Shown in pieces: positions 16,674 to 25,950 of a stretch of DNA of 42,111 nucleotides (the first letter of the stretch is position 1; every line of letters starts with the position of its first letter). Origin of the DNA: an uncultured Ruminococcus sp. (lineage in GTDB: Bacteria > Bacillota > Clostridia > Oscillospirales > Acutalibacteraceae). The position numbers and the translations under genes were made by a program. Below the pieces are notes generated by a model. The model saw nothing but the letters and a program-made list of their open reading frames with translations, was not told the DNA's origin and searched no databases. Location: the NCBI GenBank assembly GCA_902784855.1, contig CACZWQ010000011.1, positions 1 to 42,111 of the forward strand. Reading direction: 5' to 3'.

Positions 16674-18008
16674 TTATCCTACTGTGATTTTACCCTGCGG
16701 CAGCTTGGACAGCTTTTTCGGCGAGCCGGAGATCGCCGCGTAGATGACGGTCAGTCCGCCGACCCTGCCGAGGAACATCAGCACCATCAAAATCACCTGC
16801 GACACGACGCCCAGCGACGGCGTGACGCCCAGCGTCAAGCCGACCGTGCCCACCGCCGAGGCGGTCTCGAACAGGCAGATGCGCATCGGCAGCTTTTCCA
16901 GCATGCTGATGACCGCCGCCGAGGAAACGCACAGCGCAATATACATCAAAAAGATCGTTGCCGCCACCTTGACCACGCCCGCATCGATCCGCCTGCCGAA
17001 GCACTCGGGATCCTCCTTGCGGCGGAAGATCGAGACGGCGTTGGCAAACAGCACGGCGACGGTGGTGGTTTTCAAGCCGCCCGCCGTGGAGCCGGGCGAG
17101 CCGCCGATCAGCATCAGCGCGATGAAGAGCGCCTTACCGGCGTGCGTCATGGCGCCGAGGTCGAGGGTATTGAAGCCCGCGGTGCGGGTGGTGACCGACT
17201 GGAACAGCGAGCCGAAAATCCGCTCGCCGACGGGGAGCTGCGCAAAGTCGTTGAAGAAGAAGATCACGGCGGGGACCACGATCAGCACCGCCGAGGTGAC
17301 CAGCACCACCTTGCTTTGCAGGCGGTAGAGCTTGAAGCGCAGCTTGTATGTGACGACGTCCTCCCATGTGAGGAAGCCGATGCCGCCGACAACGATGAGC
17401 AAAATCAGCACGGTGTTGATGACCGGGTCGGCGGAATAGGCGGACATCGAAGCGAATTTTGCCCCGGGGCGCCCCATCAGGTCAAAGCCCGCGTTGCAAA
17501 ACGCCGAGACGGAGTGAAACACCGCCATCCAGACGCCGCGCAAGCCGAAGTCCCGGATGAACACGGGCATCATCGCGACGGCGCCGACGCCCTCGATGAT
17601 CGCGGTGCCCTTGATGACGAAGCCCGTCAGGCGGACGATGCCGCCGATCTTCGGCGCCGAGATGGCGTTCTGCATGGTGCTGCGCTGGCTCAGCGAGATC
17701 TTCTTGCCCGAGAGCAGCGCAAACGACGCCGCCATGGTGATGACACCCAAGCCGCCGATCTGGATCAGCGACAGGATCACCGCCTGCCCGAAGCCCGACC
17801 AGTAGGTCGCGGTGTCCTGCACCACCAAGCCCGTGACGCAGACCGCCGAGGTCGCCGTGAACAGCGCCTGATTGAACGGCGTGACCCGCCCGCTGCGCGT
17901 GGAGAAGGGCAGCATCAGAATCAGCGCGCCCAAAAAGATCACGCCGATGAAGCCGAGCAGGATGATCTGGAACGAGCTCAGCCGTTTTCTTTTTTTAATG
18001 GTTCCCAT
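16674..18008 (-). CDS. ktrB: Potassium uptake transmembrane subunit, KtrB/TrkH family
   Basis: 444 residues from the ATG at 18008, chosen because AGGGAT lies 8 nt before it; an ATG at 18035 would add nine residues without a ribosome binding site. The protein has the four M1-P-M2 repeats of the superfamily. The first is visible as FTATSAVCVTGLVVQDTATYWS, the second as FHSVSAFCNAGFDLM, the third as FQSVTTRTAGFNTLD and the fourth as FETASAVGTVGLTLGVTPSL. Each holds the pore-loop glycine of the potassium filter. It forms the sodium-dependent K+ path in the membrane, with KtrA as its gate. A strong promoter lies upstream. Confidence 0.92.
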   Translation of the reverse strand: MGTIKKRKRLSSFQIILLGFIGVIFLGALILMLPFSTRSGRVTPFNQALFTATSAVCVTGLVVQDTATYWSGFGQAVILSLIQIGGLGVITMAASFALLSGKKISLSQRSTMQNAISAPKIGGIVRLTGFVIKGTAIIEGVGAVAMMPVFIRDFGLRGVWMAVFHSVSAFCNAGFDLMGRPGAKFASMSAYSADPVINTVLILLIVVGGIGFLTWEDVVTYKLRFKLYRLQSKVVLVTSAVLIVVPAVIFFFNDFAQLPVGERIFGSLFQSVTTRTAGFNTLDLGAMTHAGKALFIALMLIGGSPGSTAGGLKTTTVAVLFANAVSIFRRKEDPECFGRRIDAGVVKVAATIFLMYIALCVSSAAVISMLEKLPMRICLFETASAVGTVGLTLGVTPSLGVVSQVILMVLMFLGRVGGLTVIYAAISGSPKKLSKLPQGKITVG

Positions 18009-18064
18009 TTGCAATCCCTGCCGTTTCGCGGTCATGCGCGATGACCGAAATCATATACGTTTTT

Positions 18065-18093
18065 ATTATAGCACAGGGAATCGAAAATGTCAC
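18065..18093 (-). promoter_or_regulatory. Promoter of the ktrBA operon
   Basis: Minus strand: GTGACA (18093-18088), 17-nt spacer ending in TGC (extended -10), TATAAT (18070-18065). The start is predicted near 18058, about 50 nt before the ktrB ATG. Confidence 0.75.
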
Positions 18094-18113
18094 CCCCACA
18101 GGAAGTGTTTTCA

Positions 18114-18145
18114 TAAAAATGCCGGGCTGCATGGGGCAGCCCGGC
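18114..18145 (-). terminator. Terminator of the fructoside transport operon
   Basis: Minus strand: a 10-bp stem, GCCGGGCTGC/GCAGCCCGGC (18145-18136 with 18130-18121), with a 5-nt loop, followed by ATTTTTATG. It lies 33 nt after the msmX stop codon. Confidence 0.85.
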
Positions 18146-18178
18146 AGATGCATGGGTTGAAAAGGTGATAAATTAGTA

Positions 18179-19327
18179 TTAATATCTCGCGCACTCGGGT
18201 GCGTTCGCCTTGGCTGACACGGGATCGTACCAAATCAGGTTGTTGCTCGTGTCCTTGTCAAAGAGCTGGATCAGCTTGGGCTGGACGGTGAAGTGGATCG
18301 TCGTGCCCATGGAAACGTCCGCCTTGAGGTCCATGGTGGGGATCACCATGACGATGTTATCCTGGTTGGAGCGGGCATGGAGATTGAACTCGGTGCCGAG
18401 CAGCTCGCTGACCTCGACCTTAGCGGTCAGATCGCCCTCGCCGACGGTGATGTGCTGAGGACGGACGCCGCAGATGATCTCGCGCGGCTTCTCGTCGCGC
18501 TGCTTGAGCGCCTTCTGCTGGAACTCGTCGAGCAGGAATTTCACGCCGCGGATCTCCGCGTAATACTTGCCGCCCTCGAGCAGCAGCTTGCAGCCGGCGA
18601 AGAAGTTCATGACGGGCATGCCGATGAAGCCTGCGACGAACTGGTTGACGGGCTTCGCGAACAGCTCCTGCGGGGTGCCGATCTGGTTGACATAGCCGTC
18701 CTTCATGATGACGATGCGGTCGGCAAGCGTCATCGCTTCGGTCTGGTCATGGGTAACATACATGAAGGTGGTGTTGATGCGGGAACGCAGCTTGATGATC
18801 TCGGCGCGCATCTCGTTTCTGAGCTTCGCGTCCAGGTTGGAGAGCGGCTCGTCCATCAGGAACACCTTGGGGTCGCGCACCATAGCGCGTCCGATGGCGA
18901 CACGCTGGCGCTGACCGCCCGAAAGCGCCTTGGGCTTGCGGTCGAGGTACTGGGTGATATCGAGCGTCGCCGCGACCTCTTCCACCTTCTTGCGGATCTC
19001 CGCCTTGGGCATCTTCTGGAGCTTCAAGGCAAAACCGAGGTTGTCGCGGACGGTCATGTGCGGATACAACGCGTAGGACTGGAATACCATGGCGATATCG
19101 CGGTCCTTCGGCTCGATGTTGTTGCAGATCTTGCCGTCGATATACAGCTCGCCCTCGGAGATCTCCTCCAAGCCCGCGACCATGCGCAGGGTGGTGGATT
19201 TTCCGCAGCCGGACGGGCCGACAAGTACAATGAATTCTTTGTCTTGGATATGGAGGTTAACATCGTGAACGGCTGTTACGCCTCCATCGTAAATCTTTTT
19301 GATACCTTTTAAAATGACTTCTGACAT
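18179..19327 (-). CDS. msmX: Sugar ABC transporter ATP-binding protein, MsmX/UgpC type
   Basis: 382 residues. Residues 1-235 are the nucleotide-binding domain: Walker [10 protein letters not shown] (about 38-46), Q-loop, signature [12 protein letters not shown], Walker B VFLMDEP, D-loop SNLDAK and switch histidine VTHD. Residues about 240-370 are the TOBE/MalK-type regulatory domain. It is a CUT1 ATPase that powers import of oligosaccharides through permease pairs such as those encoded upstream. MsmX-type proteins often serve several transporters, and a second paralog begins at 41558. No strong ribosome binding site precedes the ATG. The gene closes the locus and lies 176 nt after the GH32 gene, with GC-rich short repeats between them and no clear terminator. 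Confidence 0.92.
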   Translation of the reverse strand: MSEVILKGIKKIYDGGVTAVHDVNLHIQDKEFIVLVGPSGCGKSTTLRMVAGLEEISEGELYIDGKICNNIEPKDRDIAMVFQSYALYPHMTVRDNLGFALKLQKMPKAEIRKKVEEVAATLDITQYLDRKPKALSGGQRQRVAIGRAMVRDPKVFLMDEPLSNLDAKLRNEMRAEIIKLRSRINTTFMYVTHDQTEAMTLADRIVIMKDGYVNQIGTPQELFAKPVNQFVAGFIGMPVMNFFAGCKLLLEGGKYYAEIRGVKFLLDEFQQKALKQRDEKPREIICGVRPQHITVGEGDLTAKVEVSELLGTEFNLHARSNQDNIVMVIPTMDLKADVSMGTTIHFTVQPKLIQLFDKDTSNNLIWYDPVSAKANAPECARY

Positions 19328-19503
19328 AGCGTCTTGCTCTGACAGTTAACAAACCGCCTTGCGGCTGCCCTCCGTTGAAGGCGCCGCCTTACCGCAGGTC
19401 TCCACACTGCTGTACCGTGAGCTTACGGAAATGGCCCTCCTTTTTTCTGTGCAGCCGGTCATATTGTGGAGTGACCGGATGCAGCGTTAATCTATCTATC
19501 CGT

Positions 19504-20976
19504 TTATGTAAATTCCAATTGATAATGTTCAACGTCCGCCTCTGCCGCGCCGACAGCTGAAAAGCTGATTTGATCGGCTGATGCGGGCGCATAGAGCGCA
19601 AAGGACGCCGCCTGTTCGCCGTCGTTGACGAAGAGCTCCATGCTGTAGCGGTCGAGGATGATCCGCAGCGAGATCGCTTCGCCGTTTCCGACGGGGAACG
19701 CCTTGCGGTTCATCACGTCCGCGGGGAAGCCGCTTTTGCTTCTGTCCACCAGCACAGTGCTGTTCGCAGGCGTGAAGTGTACGGCGGTGACATAGCCCTC
19801 TCCCTCGGCGACGTTCACGGTGAAGCGCTTCAGAGAGGCGCCGTCGCGCGGTCTGACGCGCACCGTCATGTCGATACAGCGTCCGCTCACGCCGGAAAGC
19901 TCCGTTCTTTCGCCGACCGCGACGCCGCTGTAAGCGGTATGTGCGCCGCGGTAGCCCTCCAGCTCGCGCACGGGCGTCTGTATGAGCCTGCCGTTTCTCA
20001 CGCGCAGCTCGCGCGGCAGCGTCATCTGTCCGAAGAACGGAAGCGTCTGGACGGGACGCACCTCAACGCTGTTCCAATACTGCATCCACGCGATCATCAC
20101 GCGCCTGCCGTCGTCGGTGAGCAACGTCTGCGGGGCATAGAAGTCGAGCCCATAGTCGATGGTCTGCTCGGTCTCGCGCGTCAGCGCATTGTCGGGTCCG
20201 AGCTTGCCGATCAGGCAGAGCGTCGTGTTGCCGTAGAGAAAGCTGAAATCGTCTCCCTTGACCTCCTGCGGGCTGACAAGCAGCACGTCGCTGCCGTCAA
20301 GCTTGAACAGGTCGGGGCATTCCCACATCCTGCCGAAGCGGTTGTCTGAGGACGCGACCTTGCCCGCAAGCTGCCAGTGCAGCGCGTCGGGGCTTTTGAA
20401 GAGGAGCACCGCGCCGTTGCCGTCGGCGCACAGGTTACCCGCCACGGCGCAAAAGCCGTCGTCCGTCTGCCAGATCTTGGGATCGCGGAAATGTACGGGG
20501 CTGCCGCCCGGAGGGAGCTGCTCGGCGCCGATCACGGGGTTGCCCGCGTACTTCTCATAGTCCAGCCCGTCGCCGAATGCGAGGCACTGGGTCTGTCGCT
20601 CGCCCTCGTCGGTTTGGCTGACGCCCGTGTACATCAGCAGGTGGCGACCGTCGGCAAGCACCGTCGCGCTGCCCGAAAAGCACCCCTTGCGGTCATAGTC
20701 GCGGTCGGGCGCCATCGCGCAGGGCAGATGCTCCCAGCGGATGAAGTCGCGCGTTTTCACATGACCCCAGTGCATATCCGACCAGTGGACGTCGTAGGGA
20801 TAGTACTGGAAGAACAGGTGGTACTCGCCCCGGTAGAGCGAGAACCCGTTGGGGTCGTTCAGCCAGCCGACGCCCGCCGTGACGTGAAAGCACGGAAGTA
20901 ACGCGGACGGGACGGCGGGCAAATGCTCCGCCTCATAGGCGCGGGCGCGTGAAAGAAGATCGCTCAAAAGCAACAC
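19504..20976 (-). CDS. GH32 beta-fructosidase / sucrose-6-phosphate hydrolase
   Basis: 490 residues from a GTG with AAGGGA just upstream. The five-bladed propeller catalytic domain (residues about 25-330) shows WLNDPNGF with the nucleophile Asp, HWGHVKTRDFIRWEHLPCA, FRDPKIW with the transition-state Asp, and WECPDLF with the acid/base Glu. The C-terminal beta sandwich (about 350-490) is the usual GH32C module. There is no signal peptide, so the enzyme is cytoplasmic and cleaves fructosyl bonds of sucrose, sucrose-6-phosphate or short fructans after import. It is co-directional with the ABC importer upstream. Since that importer does not phosphorylate, free sucrose or kestose-type sugars are more likely substrates than the phosphate. 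Confidence 0.92.
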   Translation of the reverse strand: MLLLSDLLSRARAYEAEHLPAVPSALLPCFHVTAGVGWLNDPNGFSLYRGEYHLFFQYYPYDVHWSDMHWGHVKTRDFIRWEHLPCAMAPDRDYDRKGCFSGSATVLADGRHLLMYTGVSQTDEGERQTQCLAFGDGLDYEKYAGNPVIGAEQLPPGGSPVHFRDPKIWQTDDGFCAVAGNLCADGNGAVLLFKSPDALHWQLAGKVASSDNRFGRMWECPDLFKLDGSDVLLVSPQEVKGDDFSFLYGNTTLCLIGKLGPDNALTRETEQTIDYGLDFYAPQTLLTDDGRRVMIAWMQYWNSVEVRPVQTLPFFGQMTLPRELRVRNGRLIQTPVRELEGYRGAHTAYSGVAVGERTELSGVSGRCIDMTVRVRPRDGASLKRFTVNVAEGEGYVTAVHFTPANSTVLVDRSKSGFPADVMNRKAFPVGNGEAISLRIILDRYSMELFVNDGEQAASFALYAPASADQISFSAVGAAEADVEHYQLEFT

Positions 20977-21009
20977 ATCCCTTGAATGTTTTAATTATGA
21001 ATTTACGTA

Positions 21010-21633
21010 TTACGATTTTTCCTGTTCGGTTTCGCCGTCAAGCTTGCGAAACACGCCGTTGATCAGCAGACAGTTCACATAGCACGGGAGAGACAACCCG
21101 AAGAGAAGCAGGATCGGTATTCCGAACTGCGTGAAATTGAGGCAGGCGACCCACATGCCGACCGCGGCGACGACCATCAGCAGGGTGCGCGGAAAATTGC
21201 CGATCGTCAGGATCAGGGCGTTTTTCAGCGTTTTGCCGAAGGTGTTCTCGTAGCGCGCGAGCATGGCGAAGGCGTAGAACGAGATCGCCAGCACGATGAC
21301 GCCGATGGCGATGATGCCCGCCTTCATCTCGGGGATGTAGGTCTGCGCGGCGCGGTAGTCAAAATAGAGGACGGCTGCCGCAGCGAGCAGGATCAAGCCC
21401 AGCAGTGTGCCCTTTTTGAAATTGACCGCGAACGCGTGGAAATACGGTTTGACGGTATAGCCCTCTTCTCCGCGAACAATGCGGATCACAATGTCGTGCA
21501 TAGCGGTGACGGCGGCTCCCATGGTGACGAGCGGCACGCTCAGCACCAGGGTGAGGAGATTCAGGATAAGAAGGTCCGCTGCGATGGACAGTGCCTTCAT
21601 GATGGGATTGTCCGAGCTGAACAGCTTTTTCAT
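21010..21633 (-). CDS. DUF624 (YesL-like) membrane protein
   Basis: 207 residues with five or six hydrophobic segments (about 18-42, 72-92, 100-122, 135-160 and 165-190). The N-terminus, DNPIMKALSIAADLLILNLLTLVLSVPLVTMGAA, is typical of the DUF624/YesL family. Members sit in CUT1 sugar ABC operons across Firmicutes, but their role is not established; an accessory or assembly role for the permeases is only a guess. AAGGAGGTC precedes the ATG. The gene sits between the permease and GH32 genes. Confidence 0.85.
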   Translation of the reverse strand: MKKLFSSDNPIMKALSIAADLLILNLLTLVLSVPLVTMGAAVTAMHDIVIRIVRGEEGYTVKPYFHAFAVNFKKGTLLGLILLAAAAVLYFDYRAAQTYIPEMKAGIIAIGVIVLAISFYAFAMLARYENTFGKTLKNALILTIGNFPRTLLMVVAAVGMWVACLNFTQFGIPILLLFGLSLPCYVNCLLINGVFRKLDGETEQEKS

Positions 21634-21730
21634 ACAGCGGGACCTCCTTGTCTTGCATATGCTCCCGGTCAGACGGGATAGGGGAGCGAATAGTTGCGGT
21701 GAAAATCCGCCTCGGCAAAAAGCCGAAACG

Positions 21731-22585
21731 TTATCCCTTGACAGCGCCTGAGGTTACGCCCTCTACGATGTAGCGCTGCAGGAATACATACAATATCAGG
21801 ATCGGCAGCATGGCAAGCACCAGCGCCGCCATGATAAGTCCGATATCGGTGGAATAGGTGCCGTAGAACGCCTGCGTCGCGATGGGGATGGTATAGAGCG
21901 CCTTCTTCTTGAGCACCAGGCTGGGAAGCAGGTAGTCGTTCCAATACGCCATGGCGTTGATGATGCCGACTGTCGCGATGGTGGGCTTTAAGAGCGGGAA
22001 TACGATCTTCCAGTAGGTCTGCCAGCGGTTGCAGCCGTCAATGGTCGCCGCTTCCTCCAGCTCAAGCGGGATGTTCGTCTTGATCGACCCGTGGAACATG
22101 AACACCGCCATCGATACCGAGAAGCCGACATGCATCAGAATCAAGGTGATGCGCGAGTTCAGAACAGGACCGTAGACCGATACCAGCGGTACCATCAGCA
22201 CCTGGAAGGGGATGACCATCGACGCGATCATCAGCGAGAACATGATGGTGCATAATTTCCATCTGCCGTTGCGGACGAACACGAACGCCGTCATCGACGA
22301 GAAGATGATGGTCAGGATGGTGGCGCTGACCGTGATGATCAGCGAGTTGCCGAATACGGTGAGGAAGTTCATCTTCTTCATCGCTTCGGGGAAGTTCTTG
22401 AAGGTAAAGCCGTGGGCGCCGATGATCGCCAACGGATCGGAGGTGATGTCACCCTTCGACTTGAATACGTTGATGATGACGAGGATGAACGGGAAAATGA
22501 AGCAGATAAAGAGGGCGAAAAGCACGATCCACATGATGACATGGGCGATCTTTTTTCTGGTTGCAGCCTTTTGATTTTCACTCAT
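21731..22585 (-). CDS. Carbohydrate ABC transporter permease, MalG type
   Basis: 284 residues with six membrane spans. The EAA loop is visible as EEAATIDGCNRWQTYWKIVFPLLKPTIATV (residues about 187-216), the contact site for the MsmX ATPase. The ending, LQRYIVEGVTSGAVKG, is typical of MalG-like CUT1 subunits. The ATG overlaps the stop codon of the preceding permease (TAATG), so the two are translationally coupled and made in equal amounts. Confidence 0.93.
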   Translation of the reverse strand: MSENQKAATRKKIAHVIMWIVLFALFICFIFPFILVIINVFKSKGDITSDPLAIIGAHGFTFKNFPEAMKKMNFLTVFGNSLIITVSATILTIIFSSMTAFVFVRNGRWKLCTIMFSLMIASMVIPFQVLMVPLVSVYGPVLNSRITLILMHVGFSVSMAVFMFHGSIKTNIPLELEEAATIDGCNRWQTYWKIVFPLLKPTIATVGIINAMAYWNDYLLPSLVLKKKALYTIPIATQAFYGTYSTDIGLIMAALVLAMLPILILYVFLQRYIVEGVTSGAVKG

Positions 22586-23445
22586 TACGCTTCAACCTCC
22601 CCTCGCTTGCCGATGAGAACCTGGGTCACGCCCACGATGGCGCAGACGACGAAGAGGATGACCGCTTCGGACTGACCCAAGCCGTAATTCTTATAGGTGA
22701 ACGCCTGGTTGTAAACGTGCATCGACGCCATGACCGACGACTTGAAGGGGTCGCCGTTTGTCAAGGACAGGTTGACGTCGTAGACGACGAAGCAGCGGGT
22801 GATGCTCAGGAAGATGCACTGCACGAAGCTGGAGCGCATCAGCGGGATGGTGACGTGACGCATCGCCTGTGCGGAGGTGCAGCCGTCGATCTTGGCTGCC
22901 TCCTGAACGTCCTTGGAGACGCTCATGAAGCCCGCCACATAGATCAGCATCATATAGCCCGCGTACTGCCATACCGAGACCATGATCAGGGCAAACATAG
23001 CGCCCTCGGTGGTCGCCAGCAGCGAGGTGGTGCCGAAGATCGCCACAAACGCGCGGTTGAACACGAATTTCCAAACATAACCGAGAACGATGCCGCCGAT
23101 GAGGTTGGGAACGAAGAAGCCCGCGCGGAAGAAGTTCTGACCCTTGATGCCCTGCGTGACCAGATAAGCCAGCGCAAAGGACACGATGTTGATCAGCACG
23201 ACCGCGATGGCGGAGTAGATGACCGTGCGCAGCATCGCCCACCAGTAATCGCCGTCGGTGAACGCGTCGGCGAAGTTTTGGAAGCCGACCAATTCCTTGG
23301 TGGCGCTGACGCCGTCCCAGCTTGTGAAGGTCAGATAGAGACCGTAGACGAACGGGACGATGACGACAGCGAGGAACAACAGCGTACCCGGTCCGCCAAA
23401 CATCAGGTACTGTCCGACTTTGTAGGATAGCTTATTTTGTTTCAT
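22585..23445 (-). CDS. Carbohydrate ABC transporter permease, MalF type
   Basis: 286 residues from the ATG at 23445, chosen because it yields the usual MalF/UgpA N-terminus (SYKVGQYLMFGGPGTLLFLAVVIVPFVYGLYLTF). ATGs at 23457 and 23487 would add short non-homologous tails. The protein has six spans and the EAA loop QEAAKIDGCTSAQAMRHVTIPLMRS (about 198-222). It forms the heterodimeric channel with the following MalG-type subunit. A 9-bp stem-loop lies between this gene and the binding-protein gene upstream. Confidence 0.92.
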   Translation of the reverse strand: MKQNKLSYKVGQYLMFGGPGTLLFLAVVIVPFVYGLYLTFTSWDGVSATKELVGFQNFADAFTDGDYWWAMLRTVIYSAIAVVLINIVSFALAYLVTQGIKGQNFFRAGFFVPNLIGGIVLGYVWKFVFNRAFVAIFGTTSLLATTEGAMFALIMVSVWQYAGYMMLIYVAGFMSVSKDVQEAAKIDGCTSAQAMRHVTIPLMRSSFVQCIFLSITRCFVVYDVNLSLTNGDPFKSSVMASMHVYNQAFTYKNYGLGQSEAVILFVVCAIVGVTQVLIGKRGEVEA

Positions 23446-23490
23446 ACAAAAACTCATTCCAATCTGCCGCTTTGCTGTATAAATCATGCC

Positions 23491-23521
23491 GGGGCGTCCC
23501 CAAGCGGCCTGTGGACGCCCC
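23491..23521 (-). other. Stem-loop between the binding-protein and permease genes
   Basis: A 9-bp stem, GGGGCGTCC/GGACGCCCC (23491-23499 with 23513-23521), has a 13-nt loop and no T tract. Such structures commonly protect the 3' end of abundant binding-protein mRNA and lower permease expression. The role here is inferred from position. Confidence 0.65.
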
Positions 23522-23572
23522 GCTGAAAGAAGGATATCGGATTTTCAGCTCTTTGGGAGCTGCCGGATCGGC

Positions 23573-24853
23573 TTAGTGAGCGCCGACCTCAGCGGTCTTC
23601 CAGTATGCGGTCACTTCGTCTGCAAAGCCCGCGCGGTCGACCTCGCCCGCCAGATACTTCTGGAAGGAAGCGCCGCACTTTGCATAGTGATCGTCGGGAA
23701 GATAGTTGTAGTTCGCAATCAGGGCGTCGGCATCGGCATATTTCTTGACGGATGCGCCGAGGGGATCCTGAACAGCGAGGGTGATGTTCGAGTAAGCGGG
23801 AACCAGTGCGCACTTCTCAACGATGAATTGCTGACCCTTCTCGTCGTTGACGAGCCAGTTGAGGAAGTCCTTCGCCGCCTGACGCTGCGCGTCGGAGGTG
23901 TTCTCGGAGGAGTCGATGAAGAAGTACTTGGAGCCGCCGCCGACGAGCTTCTCGGAGGAGCCGTCTGTCGCGTCGTTGGGAACCGGCATGATGCCCATGT
24001 TCTCGGAGTAATCATACGCATTGATGACCGACCAGTCCCAGTTGCCGCCGAACATAAAGGCGATCTCGCCCTCGGCGAGCTTCTGCTCGGTGACCTCGCG
24101 CTCTGCGGAGATCGCGGCGTCCTTGGCGTAGTTGTTGTTCTTGAGAACATCAAAGGTGTCCATCAGCTGGTTGAACTTCGCGTCATCGGCGAGCTTGATC
24201 GAGCCGTCCTTGATGCCTGCGATGAAGGCGTCGGGATCGTCGTGCTGCTCATAGACCTCGGCGAGGAAGTGAGCCGCGAGAGACCAGTCTTCCTTCATCA
24301 CGCCGGTGGGAGACGCCATGCCGCCCTTGATGCACTCGTCGACGATCGCCTGGAAGTCAGCGGTGGTTTTGATGGTGGTGGGATCGAAATCCTTGCCGGT
24401 CGCCTTCTTGACGGCGTCGGCGTTGTAGATGATGCCGCGCGCCTCAACACAGACGGGGAAGCCGTAGGTCTTGCCGTCGATGGTGATCGCCTGCGTGGTG
24501 TTCTTGACCCAGTCCTGATCGGAGAGGTCGACTGCGTGGTCAGCCGCCAGCGCGTAAACGTCCTTGGCGTCGACCATCGAGATGGTGTAGGGGTCGTTTG
24601 CCGCATAGCGGGTCGACAGGTGAGCCGCTACGGTGTCGGAGGAGTAGTAGACCTCGATCTCTACGCCCTTCTCCTCGGAATACTCCTTCGCCATTTCTTC
24701 CATTTGGCTCTGGATCTCCATTTTGGAGTTAAAGATGGTGATGGATGCTTTGTCGCCGGAGTCGCCGGTGGCGTCGCCGCCGCTGCCGCCGCACGCCGTC
24801 AATGAGAACGCCAGAACGGCTGCCGACAGGATCGCGATGATTCTTTTTTTCAT
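23573..24853 (-). CDS. Extracellular sugar-binding lipoprotein of an ABC transporter
   Basis: 426 residues with a lipoprotein signal (MKKRIIAILSAAVLAFSLTACGGSGGD, lipidated Cys21) and a glycine-rich linker. The mature part has the cluster D/MalE-like pattern: ASITIFNSKMEIQSQMEEMAKEYSEEKGVEIEVYY at the start, GKTYGFPVCVEARGIIYNAD in the hinge region, GEIAFMFGGNWDWSVINAY, and KDFLNWLVNDEKGQQFI near the end. It captures sugar outside the membrane and delivers it to the two permeases encoded downstream. GAAAGGAC lies 8-10 nt before the ATG. It is the first gene of the minus-strand operon and is divergent from the LacI regulator. The nearby GH32 gene suggests a fructoside ligand. Confidence 0.92.
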   Translation of the reverse strand: MKKRIIAILSAAVLAFSLTACGGSGGDATGDSGDKASITIFNSKMEIQSQMEEMAKEYSEEKGVEIEVYYSSDTVAAHLSTRYAANDPYTISMVDAKDVYALAADHAVDLSDQDWVKNTTQAITIDGKTYGFPVCVEARGIIYNADAVKKATGKDFDPTTIKTTADFQAIVDECIKGGMASPTGVMKEDWSLAAHFLAEVYEQHDDPDAFIAGIKDGSIKLADDAKFNQLMDTFDVLKNNNYAKDAAISAEREVTEQKLAEGEIAFMFGGNWDWSVINAYDYSENMGIMPVPNDATDGSSEKLVGGGSKYFFIDSSENTSDAQRQAAKDFLNWLVNDEKGQQFIVEKCALVPAYSNITLAVQDPLGASVKKYADADALIANYNYLPDDHYAKCGASFQKYLAGEVDRAGFADEVTAYWKTAEVGAH

Positions 24854-24869
24854 GTGCGTGTGTCCTTTC

Positions 24870-24889
24870 TTTGATAAAATTTTATTAAA
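24870..24889. promoter_or_regulatory. Candidate LacI-family operator in the divergent promoter region
   Basis: TTTGATAAAA/TTTTATTAAA is a 20-bp palindrome with a single mismatch. It lies between the start codons of the binding-protein gene (24853) and the regulator gene (24924). Its position and symmetry fit the binding site of the adjacent LacI protein. The centre is AT and not the more common CG. Confidence 0.6.
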
Positions 24890-24923
24890 TACCTATCATC
24901 GGCTGAGAAAGGCGGTCAGCGGC

Positions 24924-25931
24924 ATGAAACCCGACACATCCCCCACCATCAAAGACGTCGCGCGCGTTGCCGGCGTCTCCCTTGCCACGGTGTCCAAGGT
25001 CATCAACAACCTTCCCGTCGGCGAAAAAAGCCGTGTCAAGGTTGAGGAAGCGATCAAAACGCTGGGCTATGAGGCGAACACCTTTGCCCGCGCGCTCAAA
25101 AGCAGCAAGACCTACACCGTCGCGCTGGTGCTGCCCTCGCTCAAGCACCCGTTTTTTGCCCATCTGACCGACGAGCTGACCAAAAGCCTGATGCGGCGCG
25201 GCTACCGGGCGCTGCTGATGATCACCAACTACGACCCCATGGCGGAGGAAAAATGCTTTGCCATGGTGCGCAGCAACAAGGCGGACGGCGCCATCGCCCT
25301 CACCTACAGTCCCGACCTGACCGTCAGCGGCAAGATGCCCCTTGTGACCATCGACCGCCACCTCGGCGACGACGTGCCCTGCGTCTCCTCCGACAACTAC
25401 CGCGGCGGCGAGCTCGCCGCCAAAAAGCTGATCGGACTGGGCTGCCGCAGCCTGCTGCACCTGCGCGTCACCTCAGGCGTGCCCGGCGAACCGGACAAGC
25501 GCGGCGCGGGCTTTGAGTTCAAGTGCGCCGCTGCGGGCGTGCCCTGCCGCACCATCATCCTGAGCGACAGGGAATCCGACCTGCCCCTTTTCCGCTTTGT
25601 GGAGGAGCACATCTGCAACGGGCAGCCGGAATACGACGGCATTTTCTGCGGATCCGACCTGCTCGCCTGCCAGATCCTGCGCTTCCTGCACGAGCACGGC
25701 GTCAGCGTGCCCGAACAGGTGCAGATCATCGGGTACGACGGCATTCCCGACCGCATGACGGGCAGCGTGTCGTGCTCCACCATCGAGCAGCCCATCGCCC
25801 ACATGGCGGAGGCATCCGTGGATTTGATCTTGAATTTCAACAACACCTCGGTGGGCGCGAATATCTGCCTGCCGGTAAAATATGTGCCCGGCGGCACCAC
25901 AAGGGACGAGCCGCAGGCTTCAACAGAATAG
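24924..25931 (+). CDS. LacI-family transcriptional regulator of the fructoside locus
   Basis: 335 residues from the ATG with AAAGGCGG about 8 nt upstream; an in-frame ATG further 5' would add a long non-homologous tail overlapping the divergent gene. Residues 8-30 are the LacI helix-turn-helix (IKDVARVAGVSLATVSKVINN), followed by the hinge helix (YEANTFARALKSSKTYTVALVLP). Residues about 65-325 form a periplasmic-binding-like sensor domain (LVTIDRH, GIFCGSDLLACQILRFLHEHG, IIGYDGIPDR). It probably represses the divergent transport operon and itself through the palindrome between them, with a sugar as inducer. It is followed by its own terminator. Confidence 0.92.
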   Translation: MKPDTSPTIKDVARVAGVSLATVSKVINNLPVGEKSRVKVEEAIKTLGYEANTFARALKSSKTYTVALVLPSLKHPFFAHLTDELTKSLMRRGYRALLMITNYDPMAEEKCFAMVRSNKADGAIALTYSPDLTVSGKMPLVTIDRHLGDDVPCVSSDNYRGGELAAKKLIGLGCRSLLHLRVTSGVPGEPDKRGAGFEFKCAAAGVPCRTIILSDRESDLPLFRFVEEHICNGQPEYDGIFCGSDLLACQILRFLHEHGVSVPEQVQIIGYDGIPDRMTGSVSCSTIEQPIAHMAEASVDLILNFNNTSVGANICLPVKYVPGGTTRDEPQASTE

Positions 25932-25950
25932 GCAAGAACAGACATAGAAA